This document shows, piece by piece, positions 1 through 5,666 of a stretch of DNA of 5,666 nucleotides. Every line of letters starts with the position of its first letter. Within the stretch, counting starts at the first letter, position 1. This stretch comes from Betaproteobacteria bacterium (GTDB taxonomy: Bacteria; Pseudomonadota; Gammaproteobacteria; Burkholderiales; SG8-39), in NCBI GenBank assembly GCA_005884335.1, contig VBCJ01000149.1, positions 1-5,666 on the forward strand, written 5' to 3'. The position numbers were made by a program, and so were the translations under genes. The notes under the pieces are model-generated. The model saw nothing but the letters and a program-made list of their open reading frames with translations. It searched no databases and had not been told where the DNA came from.

Positions 1-267
1 CATCCGTCGGCGCTGCTCGTTTTCCACACGATCTCGACTGCGATCAACGTATACGGACATCTGGGATACGAGGTCTACCCGAGTGGATGGCCGCAACACC
101 CGCTGGGGCGCTGGATCAATACTTCGGTGGCGCACAATGCTCACCACGACCAAGCGCGCTACAACTACGGCTTCTATTTCCTGTTCTGGGATCGATGGAT
201 GGGGACGCTCGATCCCTCCTACGAAGCGAAGTACCGACTGAGCCTCGCGCCGCGCCCGGCTTCCTAG
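1..267 (+). CDS. Fatty acid hydroxylase / sterol desaturase superfamily protein, C-terminal part
   Basis: The reading frame is open from base 1 and ends at TAG 265-267, giving the last 88 residues; the 5' part lies outside the window. Family members are membrane-bound di-iron enzymes that hydroxylate or desaturate lipid or sterol-like substrates, using iron held by clustered histidines. Visible here are a membrane-adjacent segment with the GHLGYE signature (residues 19-24 of the fragment) and the last histidine box HNAHH (45-49, pattern HxxHH). This is followed by the family's typical aromatic stretch YNYGFYFLFWDRWMGT (54-69) and a short tail. The usual length is about 260-320 aa, so roughly two thirds of the protein is missing. 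The substrate cannot be told from this end. The gene converges on the EEP gene and overlaps it by 4 bp. Family assignment is firm; specific activity is unknown. Confidence 0.88.
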   Translation, partial: HPSALLVFHTISTAINVYGHLGYEVYPSGWPQHPLGRWINTSVAHNAHHDQARYNYGFYFLFWDRWMGTLDPSYEAKYRLSLAPRPAS

Positions 268-1052
268 TCGCGCAGCTCGAGCAGCACCGGCTGATGGTCC
301 GAGGCGTCGGTCGCGCCGTTCACGACCACGTCCTCGACGCGGTGCGCGAGATCCTTCGTCACGAAAATGAAATCGCAGGCAAACGGCGGTCCGGGCCACT
401 GCTCCTTGTCGTGTATGCCGATCGTCGGCGCGTGCGGCTTGCCTGGGTGACGCACTTGCCACGCGTCGCGGTAGGCGGGAACCCCGGGAGCGAGAGGAGA
501 CTGCAGGCGCCGGTGCAGCGCATCCTCCGGCGGGAAATTGAAATCCGCGGTGAGAATCGCTGAAGCCGGGCGCGGCATTGTTCGAAACGGACCGCTCTCC
601 TTCACTGGCGCCCGTGCGGCCGCGTGGCCAGCGGCCTCCATCTGCAGCTCACGCAGCGCCTCGACCTGGGCTGCGCGCTGCTTCGCAGAGTAGTACTCGA
701 GGTGCGTCGTCGTCACGCGCAAGGGCCCGGAACGCGCCTCGAGCACGACTTCGACGGCCGAGCGCTGCATGCTGGTCACCGAAGGATCCGCCGGCCACGG
801 CAGAAGGCGCCGGAACACCTGCAGGACCGGAAGGCGCGTGATGATCGCGTTGCCGAATTCGCGCCGCTCCCCTCGCGGCGCCGGACCATCCGTGGCCACG
901 CCCTTCACGACGCTGTAGCCGGGGAACAGCCGCGCGAGCGCCGCGTACTGGTTCTCGCCCGCGCTTCCCGCGAGGTCGGGGTAGTTGCTCGCGATCTCCT
1001 GCAGGCACAGCACGTCGAAATCGGCCGCGACAGAAACGCGAAAGGCCGGCAA
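264..1052 (-). CDS. Endonuclease/exonuclease/phosphatase (EEP) family protein, 5'-truncated, probable pseudogene
   Basis: The frame encodes up to 262 residues of the DNase-I-like EEP fold, whose members are metal-dependent phosphodiesterases or phosphatases (nucleases, lipid phosphatases). Numbered from the TTG at 1052-1050, it keeps the metal-binding Glu of LCLQE (E19), THLEYY with its His (H117), ADFN with D170 and N172, D227 in CDFIF, and the C-terminal catalytic pair DH (252-253) in SDHQP. Homology seems to begin only at about residue 9 (AADFDVLCLQE). The usual first strand with the WN motif and the following helix, about 30 residues that supply a conserved active-site Asn, is absent, and I cannot find it in any minus-strand frame upstream. 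There is no ribosome binding site, and the TTG start falls at the loop of the preceding gene's terminator hairpin. The remaining ~250 codons have no stop or frameshift, so truncation is recent, or the join is an assembly artefact, or expression occurs by an unusual route. The true nuclease or phosphatase substrate is unknown. Confidence 0.8.
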   Translation of the reverse strand: MPAFRVSVAADFDVLCLQEIASNYPDLAGSAGENQYAALARLFPGYSVVKGVATDGPAPRGERREFGNAIITRLPVLQVFRRLLPWPADPSVTSMQRSAVEVVLEARSGPLRVTTTHLEYYSAKQRAAQVEALRELQMEAAGHAAARAPVKESGPFRTMPRPASAILTADFNFPPEDALHRRLQSPLAPGVPAYRDAWQVRHPGKPHAPTIGIHDKEQWPGPPFACDFIFVTKDLAHRVEDVVVNGATDASDHQPVLLELRD

Positions 1053-1067
1053 ACGCCGGCCTTTCGC
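1038..1067 (-). terminator. Strong hairpin, likely terminator of the S8 protease gene
   Basis: A perfect 13-bp inverted repeat (1038-1050 paired with 1055-1067) encloses a 4-base loop (1051-1054). The stem is GCGAAAGGCCGGC and its complement. Read on the minus strand, it starts 25 bases after the protease stop codon, and the descending arm ends with a TTT run, followed by GTTTCTG. This fits a GC-rich intrinsic terminator with a weak U tract. The stem is symmetric, but no T run follows it on the plus strand, so minus-strand use is more likely. It also covers the only start codon available to the EEP fragment. Confidence 0.75.
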
Positions 1068-1091
1068 TGCCGCCCCGCGATGTACTGCTCG

Positions 1092-4000
1092 TCAGTCGTC
1101 GTCCTCCTCGCGCTCGAACCGCAGCAGGTTCGCTTCCGCCCTGCCGGAGAAGTTCTCGATCCCGACCACCATCACGCCGAGCGCTGGCGTGGCGGCGAAC
1201 TCGGTCGGATTGATCGTCAGCGGCACCGAGGCGCGGGAGCGCGGTCCCACCACGGCGAACGCACCGGTGCTGACCGCATTGTTGAACGCGTTGAACCTGC
1301 CTGCGGTTGCCGCGATGGTCCCGTCCGCGTTCTCACCGAGGAAGTCGAAGTCGCCGGTGAACCCGTCGAACCCCTGGGCGGCATAGGCGAAGCGCGGGCT
1401 CGACGCCTTGACGCCCGCGTCCACAGCCACGATGGGCATCAGGATCGTCGACTCGTTGGTGGGCGCCGTGGCAGCGAAGACCACGGTCTGCTTCACCAGG
1501 ACCGCCGGGCTCTTCGACAGGTGGAAGATGTTGACGCGCACGCGGCCGCTCGTCAGGCCGACGCTCACGACCGCGAAGTCGAACTTCCCGTCGCCGTTCA
1601 CGTCGAGGAGGATGTCGTACTCGTTCAGGACCGGCGTGGTCCAGGGATGGAAGACGTTCACCGCGAACACGAGGAGCTTGACGGGGCTGGTCCCTGGGAG
1701 GCCCAAAAGGTTGGCGGGAACGTCGAACGACTGCACGCCCACGGCGCGCAGCCCGGCGGTGGACGCCTTCTTGTTCTTCCCGCGAAGGCCCCAGGCGTAG
1801 AAGTCGGCCGTCCCGGTCACCGCGTCCGAGTGGTTGCGAACCTCCGCCGTCGTGCTCGGGCTCGCGGGGCCGAAATTGCCTGACGCGAACTTCGCTTCCA
1901 CCTCCGCCCGGGCCCGCGTGACGAGGAAGTACGGCACGGCGAGCGAGGCGCCGCCATACCCGCTCGCGCTTGTCGGGTTGAACGTGACGAGCCCGGATGC
2001 CTGGCGGAAGGCTCCTGACCCGGCAGGTCCGGAAGTCCCCGATGCGCTGCCGGCGGTCGCGGCCGGGACCTTCAGCCGGACGCGCACCTCGGCGCTCTCA
2101 CCTCGATGCAGCGTGACGCTCGACGGGGAGACCGTGACCGAATGGGGCGAGTTCAGCGAGGTGGCGGGGTTCGTCGTGCTGGCCCCCTGAATGACCGACG
2201 CCGTGAAAGTCTGCGTTGAGGACCCGAGGTTCTGCACCCGGATCTGCTCCTCGCCGGAGAAGTCGCGAGAGAACTCGGCCACGCCGAAGCTGACGTTGCC
2301 AGCGTCCCTCGTCCCGCGCGCGACCACCGAGGTGCGCGTGGCGGCGAACGGCTGGACGAGCCCGGAGCCGCCCAGTTTCGGCTGGAAGCCGCCGAGCTGC
2401 GACGCATCGGCCGTGTTGGCAATCGCCAGCCGGACGCTCTCCGCATCCCAGTCAGGGTGAGCCTGAAGCGCCAGCGCCGCCACTCCGCTCACGTGCGGCG
2501 TCGCCATGGACGTGCCGGAAAGGCGTACGCCGAGATTGCCGGTGCCGATCGCCGTGGACAGGATGCTCACGCCGGGCGCGGTCACGTCCGGCTTGAGGAA
2601 GCTGTCCAGGTTGCGCGGACCGCCCGAGGTGAACCCTGCGAACCGCTTGAAGCCCGGGTTCGCGAGTTCGGCGGCCGCGAGCGTCGTGCTGGCGGCGGCG
2701 ATCACGGCGCGCGCGTCGGTGCTGAGCACGCTCTGCGAGTTGCCCCGCACACCGAGGAACGGGATGGTGACGATCTTGCCGTTGGCCGGATCGAAGATGT
2801 CGCCTTCGAACACGCCGAAGGTCGGGTCGTTGTTGATCAGCACCACGGCCGCGGCTCCGTGCCGCTGGCCGAAGATGGCGCGATCGACCCGGGCGCAGAC
2901 GCCGCGGAGGGCCACGACGAGCTTGCCGGTGATCTTCGCCGGGTCGTACTCCTTCTCTTCGCAGCCGAGGGACACTCCCTCCGCTCCGGTATTCGCCGTA
3001 TCCGGAAGCACGAAGATCGACAGCGAGCCGCTGGGCAGCGCCGCGGCGTTGTCGTTCTGCGCCGACAGCTTCGTGCCCGTGTTCAGCGTGACCGTCGCGC
3101 CCGGAAACGTCGCCGTCGAATCCATCGCCGCCGCCGCGAGGGTCTTGTCACCCGCTGCCGGCGAACCCAGGAAGTACACGCTCTGGCCGGCGTTGCCGGC
3201 CGCCGCCACCACGATCAGACCGGCCTCGGCTGCGTGCTCGGACGCCTCGGCATCCGCCGTGTCCTCGGGGCCGAAGTCCGCACCGAGCGACATGCTGATA
3301 ATCTGCATGCCGTGCTTCACGGCCCAGTCGATGGCCTCGACGACGACGTCGGTCGAGCCCACGCATCCGAAGACGCGCACGGCGTAGACGTCCGCCAGCG
3401 GCGCAACTCCGGGCCCGATGCGGAACTTCACGTTGGGAGTGTTCGCGTCGTACGGCCCCCGGAACGTGGTTCCGTCGTCCTTGACGCCGAACCCCGCCGC
3501 GGTGCCCGCCACGTGGCTGCCGTGGCCGTTGCAGTCGAGCGGGTTGTCATCGGGAACCGGCGTGTTGTTCTTCGGATCGGACGCATTATAGTTGTCGCCC
3601 ACCAGGTCGGTGCCGCCCTTCACCTTCGGCGCATTGGGACCGAACAGCGCCGGGTTGGCTGGCTTCGTGCTGTTGGCGAAAGCGTCGTTGAACGCCGCGA
3701 CGGTGCCGGGACCGCCGAAGTTCGCGTGCGTGTAGTCGGCCCCGGTGTCGAGGATGGCGAGCTTGATGTGCTCGCCGTGAAAGGCGGGCGAGCCGCCCCA
3801 GACGGCCGGCGCGCCGATGAACGGCACGCTCACCGCGTTGACCGGCTTGTAGATCAGGACGGGCTTGATGCCCACCACCCCCGGCAACGCCGCCAACGAG
3901 GCGAGCTGGTCACGCGTCGCGCGCACCTTGATGCCGTTGATGGCATGCTGAAGCTTCGCCACCACGGTACCTCCCATGGCCTCGATCGTCGGGGTGATCG

Positions 4001-4283
4001 CGTCCTGCTCCCGGCGCAGGTTGTCGGCGATGGACCGTCGCTCGGGCTCGGAAATCTGCTTGCCCGGGGCCCGGCTCCGGACCACGGCCACGGGATCGCC
4101 GGCCATCTTGAGGAACACGGTTACGGACTGCGTCGCGAGGGACACGTCGCGAATCGGCTGACCGTCCGGTGCGAGCTCGAAACGCTGCGCAGGGCTCATC
4201 TGCGCAAGGGCGATCGAGCTTCCCAGAATGCCAGAAAAAAGGAGCGCAAGCGCCGCTACTGCGCGAATTGATCCGAATCGCAT
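1092..4283 (-). CDS. Secreted S8 family serine peptidase (subtilase) with PA domain, Vpr-like
   Basis: A 1063-residue preproprotein that cleaves proteins outside the cytoplasm. I chose the ATG at 4283-4281 over the one at 4316. It has a strong GGGGAGGGG ribosome site just upstream, and it opens directly with a signal peptide (RFGSIR, hydrophobic core, ALA|Q cleavage near residue 27). Domains in order are an I9-type inhibitor propeptide (about 52-146), then the catalytic domain with Asp179 (LDTGADYTH), His254 (GHGSHVAG), oxyanion Asn364 (AAAGNAG) and Ser592 (SGTSMATPH), so the triad is complete. A protease-associated (PA) domain is inserted between His and Ser at about 434-524. After Ser come an Fn3-like segment (about 665-790) and a ~270-residue C-terminal region that I cannot assign. 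That region contains a calcium-loop-like DVNGDGKFD (894-902), and the protein ends in an acidic tail. It resembles large Vpr-type subtilases. I see no sortase, PEP-CTERM or autotransporter signal. It is transcribed alone, divergently from the dehydrogenase gene. Confidence 0.95.
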   Translation of the reverse strand: MRFGSIRAVAALALLFSGILGSSIALAQMSPAQRFELAPDGQPIRDVSLATQSVTVFLKMAGDPVAVVRSRAPGKQISEPERRSIADNLRREQDAITPTIEAMGGTVVAKLQHAINGIKVRATRDQLASLAALPGVVGIKPVLIYKPVNAVSVPFIGAPAVWGGSPAFHGEHIKLAILDTGADYTHANFGGPGTVAAFNDAFANSTKPANPALFGPNAPKVKGGTDLVGDNYNASDPKNNTPVPDDNPLDCNGHGSHVAGTAAGFGVKDDGTTFRGPYDANTPNVKFRIGPGVAPLADVYAVRVFGCVGSTDVVVEAIDWAVKHGMQIISMSLGADFGPEDTADAEASEHAAEAGLIVVAAAGNAGQSVYFLGSPAAGDKTLAAAAMDSTATFPGATVTLNTGTKLSAQNDNAAALPSGSLSIFVLPDTANTGAEGVSLGCEEKEYDPAKITGKLVVALRGVCARVDRAIFGQRHGAAAVVLINNDPTFGVFEGDIFDPANGKIVTIPFLGVRGNSQSVLSTDARAVIAAASTTLAAAELANPGFKRFAGFTSGGPRNLDSFLKPDVTAPGVSILSTAIGTGNLGVRLSGTSMATPHVSGVAALALQAHPDWDAESVRLAIANTADASQLGGFQPKLGGSGLVQPFAATRTSVVARGTRDAGNVSFGVAEFSRDFSGEEQIRVQNLGSSTQTFTASVIQGASTTNPATSLNSPHSVTVSPSSVTLHRGESAEVRVRLKVPAATAGSASGTSGPAGSGAFRQASGLVTFNPTSASGYGGASLAVPYFLVTRARAEVEAKFASGNFGPASPSTTAEVRNHSDAVTGTADFYAWGLRGKNKKASTAGLRAVGVQSFDVPANLLGLPGTSPVKLLVFAVNVFHPWTTPVLNEYDILLDVNGDGKFDFAVVSVGLTSGRVRVNIFHLSKSPAVLVKQTVVFAATAPTNESTILMPIVAVDAGVKASSPRFAYAAQGFDGFTGDFDFLGENADGTIAATAGRFNAFNNAVSTGAFAVVGPRSRASVPLTINPTEFAATPALGVMVVGIENFSGRAEANLLRFEREEDDD

Positions 4284-4285
4284 AT

Positions 4286-4294
4286 CCCCTCCCC
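4286..4294 (-). promoter_or_regulatory. Ribosome binding site of the S8 protease gene
   Basis: On the minus strand the sequence GGGGAGGGG contains GGAGG four bases before ATG 4283-4281. The alternative in-frame ATG at 4316 has only a weak GGGCAG-like stretch upstream and would put 11 polar or mixed residues in front of the signal peptide. This site therefore decides the start. Confidence 0.8.
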
Positions 4295-4412
4295 AGTCGA
4301 GTGATAGGAAATTCACTGCCCGTTGCCGGCGTGCTGTGCCGATTGGCCAGCGCGCGTTCGACTGCCTTATTCCAGCGCTTTTCAGGCGGATCCGCAGCGG
4401 GCGTCAACCCGA

Positions 4413-4442
4413 ATAATGCGCTGAACGCTCGAAGCAGGTCAA
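4413..4442 (-). promoter_or_regulatory. Candidate sigma-70-type promoter for the S8 protease
   Basis: On the minus strand TTGACC (4442-4437) matches five of six bases of the -35 consensus. It is followed after 18 bases by CATTAT (4418-4413), which matches four of six of the -10. Transcription would begin near 4406 and leave a leader of about 120 bases before the chosen ATG. This is pattern matching only; another TTGACG lies at 4407-4402 without a good -10. Confidence 0.4.
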
Positions 4443-4486
4443 GCGCCGCCACGCTTCTTGCGCTCAGCTGATGTTGGAATAACGGA

Positions 4487-4507
4487 GGCCGATGAAGTGT
4501 GTCGGCC
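4487..4507. repeat. Small inverted repeat (6-bp stem, 9-base loop)
   Basis: GGCCGA (4487-4492) and TCGGCC (4502-4507) form a perfect 6-bp stem. There is no T run on either side, so it is not a convincing terminator. It lies upstream of both candidate promoters and may be chance in GC-rich DNA. Confidence 0.3.
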
Positions 4508-4550
4508 CCCATAGTCCGTCCTGATCATTTGCTGCGCTCGCTGAAACGTT

Positions 4551-4559
4551 TGTTACTAT
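4551..4559 (+). promoter_or_regulatory. Candidate extended -10 promoter for the dehydrogenase gene
   Basis: TGTTACTAT fits the extended -10 form TGn plus a hexamer (TACTAT, four of six consensus bases). A TTGCTG at 4529-4534 could serve as a -35 at a rather long 19-base spacing. Transcription would start near 4566, inside the palindrome, about 30 bases before the GTG start. Confidence 0.4.
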
Positions 4560-4575
4560 TACGATTTCTCGTAAT
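4558..4575. promoter_or_regulatory. Operator-like perfect inverted repeat ahead of the dehydrogenase gene
   Basis: ATTACGA-TTTC-TCGTAAT is a perfect 7-bp inverted repeat with a 4-base spacer. It is AT-richer than its surroundings, overlaps the end of the candidate -10 and would cover the transcription start. That position suits a dimeric repressor. A short RNA hairpin is the alternative, but the stem is weak. I cannot assign a regulator family from the sequence. Confidence 0.5.
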
Positions 4576-4584
4576 GGGATTTTG

Positions 4585-4590
4585 AAAGGA
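4585..4590 (+). promoter_or_regulatory. Ribosome binding site of the dehydrogenase gene
   Basis: AAAGGA lies six bases before GTG 4597-4599. It supports this GTG over an in-frame TTG at 4582-4584, which has no purine-rich site before it. The nearby ATG at 4574 is out of frame. Confidence 0.65.
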
Positions 4591-4596
4591 CGAGCG

Positions 4597-5666
4597 GTGA
4601 AAGGAAATCTTCCTGGCAGCGCTCTGAGGGCGGGATTCGCGTGCGCAGCGTTCGTCCTCGCGCAAGCAGCGCTCGCCCAGCGCTTGCCGCTCGAGCGCAT
4701 CAAGCTCCCGCCCGGCTTCGAGATCAGCGTCTTCGCCGACAGAGTTCCCGATGCGCGCTCGCTCGCGCTGGGCAAGAACAACGTGCTCTTCGTCGGCTCC
4801 CGCGCCGACCGCGTATACGCCGTGCGCTATCGCGACGCGAAGGTCGTGCAGGTCATCACGCTCGCCTCGGGCCTGCGGGTGCCGAACGGCGTGGCGCTCA
4901 AGGACGGAGCGCTCTATGTCGCCGAAGTGAACCGCATCCTGCGCTTCGACGATATCGAAGCGCAGCTCGACGCGCGGCCGAAATCCGTAGTCGTCACCGA
5001 CCGCTATCCCCGCGAGACGCACCACGGCCTGAAGTTCATCCGCTTCGGCCCCGACGGCCGGCTGTACGTGCCCGTCGGCGCGCCGTGCAACATCTGCGAT
5101 CCCGATCCGGCGCGCTACGCGCTCATCTCCCGGATCCAGTCCGACGGGTCGGGCTACGAAGTGTTCGCGCACGGCGTTCGAAACTCGGTGGGATTCGACT
5201 GGGATCCGCGCACCAAGGAATTGTGGTTCACCGACAACGGCCGCGATCTGCTGGGCGACGATCTGCCCTCCGACGAGCTGAACCACGCGCCCAAGCCCGA
5301 GATGCACTTCGGTTATCCCTATTGCCATCAGGGCGACATCCCCGACCCGGAATTCGGACGCAAGCGCTCGTGCTCGGAATTCTCGCCGCCCGCGGTGAAG
5401 CTAGGGGCCCACGTCGCTGCGCTCGGGATGCGCTTTTACACCGGAAATCAGTTCCCGGCCGAGTACCGCAACAACATCTTCATCGCCGAGCACGGCTCGT
5501 GGAACCGTTCGAAGAAAATCGGCTACCGCGTCGCGCGCGTGGTCGTCGAGGGCGGCCGCGTGTCCAAGCACGAAATATTCGCCGAGGGCTGGCTGCAAGG
5601 CGAATCGGCCTGGGGCCGGCCGGTCGACCTCGAAGTCATGCCCGACGGATCGCTCCTCGTGTCGGA
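4597..5666 (+). CDS. Secreted PQQ-dependent sugar dehydrogenase / sorbosone dehydrogenase family protein (3' end beyond window)
   Basis: The gene begins with GTG and stays open to the window end, giving 356 residues. Residues 1-27 form a signal peptide (MKGNLPGSALR, hydrophobic core, ALA|Q), so the enzyme should be periplasmic. The rest is a six-bladed beta-propeller of the soluble glucose/sorbosone dehydrogenase type. These enzymes oxidise sugars or aldehydes with PQQ and pass electrons to respiratory acceptors. Recognisable family blocks are PPGFEISVFA (near 38-47), THHG with the probable catalytic His (142 or 143), GAPCNIC (161-167), HGVRNSVGFDW (192-202), FTDNGRD (211-217), HFGYPYCHQGD (from 237), AEHGSWNR (297-304) and EGWLQG...WGRPVD (330-344). 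C164/C167 and C243/C259 could form periplasmic disulfides. The usual length is about 370-400 aa, so only the final blade end is missing. The substrate is unknown, and related proteins are often labelled without biochemical proof. It is transcribed divergently from the protease, possibly under the palindrome at 4558-4575. Confidence 0.92.
   Translation, partial: MKGNLPGSALRAGFACAAFVLAQAALAQRLPLERIKLPPGFEISVFADRVPDARSLALGKNNVLFVGSRADRVYAVRYRDAKVVQVITLASGLRVPNGVALKDGALYVAEVNRILRFDDIEAQLDARPKSVVVTDRYPRETHHGLKFIRFGPDGRLYVPVGAPCNICDPDPARYALISRIQSDGSGYEVFAHGVRNSVGFDWDPRTKELWFTDNGRDLLGDDLPSDELNHAPKPEMHFGYPYCHQGDIPDPEFGRKRSCSEFSPPAVKLGAHVAALGMRFYTGNQFPAEYRNNIFIAEHGSWNRSKKIGYRVARVVVEGGRVSKHEIFAEGWLQGESAWGRPVDLEVMPDGSLLVS

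Larger units (their letters stand above)
4284..4596. other. Divergent intergenic region between protease and dehydrogenase genes
   Basis: These 313 bases contain no convincing gene. They are less GC-rich than the flanking coding regions near both ends. They hold a candidate leftward promoter (4413-4442), a candidate rightward extended -10 (4551-4559) with an overlapping palindrome (4558-4575), a small hairpin (4487-4507) and a 10-bp palindrome GCGGATCCGC (4386-4395). The short reading frames across it show no recognisable protein. Confidence 0.7.

Noticed and set aside
624..1883. A 419-codon plus-strand frame spanning the EEP gene, the hairpin and the protease 3' end
   Set aside because: It crosses two real minus-strand genes and a terminator, has shadow-type composition and matches no family I know.
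2457..4271. A 604-codon open frame on the plus strand opposite the protease gene
   Set aside because: Its product is dominated by Arg, His, Asp and Val with no recognisable domain, as expected for the antisense shadow of a GC-rich gene. The minus strand has a full subtilase with triad and signal peptide.
4284..4316. Protease start at ATG 4316, adding 11 residues
   Set aside because: It has a poor ribosome site and would place extra residues before an otherwise standard signal peptide. ATG 4283 has a strong GGAGG.
4386..4395. Ten-base palindrome GCGGATCCGC
   Set aside because: Short GC-rich palindromes are common by chance in such DNA, and it has no clear link to a promoter element.
4492..4524. 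A 10-codon leader-peptide-like frame (MKCVGPHSPS) with GGAGG upstream
   Set aside because: GGAGG is only three bases from the ATG, the frame lies upstream of the better promoter candidate, and the peptide has no run of regulatory codons.
4525..5328. A 267-codon minus-strand frame opposite the dehydrogenase gene
   Set aside because: The plus strand encodes a continuous PQQ-dehydrogenase family protein here. The minus frame has no motif and extends into the promoter region.
1..5666. A mobile element or CRISPR array that could explain the broken EEP gene
   Set aside because: I found no transposase or integrase, no direct repeats with regular spacing, and no matching inverted ends flanking the protease unit.

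Overview
The window is high-GC, tightly packed bacterial DNA. It holds four protein-coding units and one divergent intergenic region. Gene content (a di-iron sterol-desaturase-like protein, a DNase-I-fold hydrolase, a secreted subtilase and a secreted PQQ-type dehydrogenase) and the style of the proteins suggest a Gram-negative proteobacterium. A soil or water betaproteobacterium is my best guess, but this rests on family familiarity and not on any marker gene.

Layout: bases 1-267 (+) are the 3' end of a fatty acid hydroxylase / sterol desaturase superfamily gene. It converges tail to tail on an endonuclease/exonuclease/phosphatase (EEP) family gene (264-1052, -), and the two stop codons share one CTAG. 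The EEP gene lacks its normal first ~30 codons, including the metal-site Asn strand. Its only available start, a TTG, lies at the loop of a strong hairpin (1038-1067) that looks like the terminator of the next gene. It is therefore probably a 5'-truncated remnant. Upstream on the same strand is a large secreted S8 subtilase with a PA-domain insert (1092-4283, -), complete from signal peptide to stop. A ~313-bp region (4284-4596) separates it from a divergent, secreted PQQ-dependent sugar/sorbosone dehydrogenase-like gene (4597 to beyond the window end, +). That region carries a plausible promoter for each direction, and an 18-bp perfect inverted repeat sits over the start of the rightward transcript.

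Functionally, the two complete or nearly complete exported proteins (protease and dehydrogenase) both have signal peptides with ALA|Q-type cleavage sites and suit a heterotroph that handles protein and sugar substrates outside the cytoplasm. Nothing shows that they act in one pathway. I see no mobile element, CRISPR array, tRNA or rRNA. The most notable points are the truncated EEP gene fused in frame behind the protease stop and terminator, and the operator-like palindrome ahead of the dehydrogenase. I did not find convincing evidence of a new biological system here.
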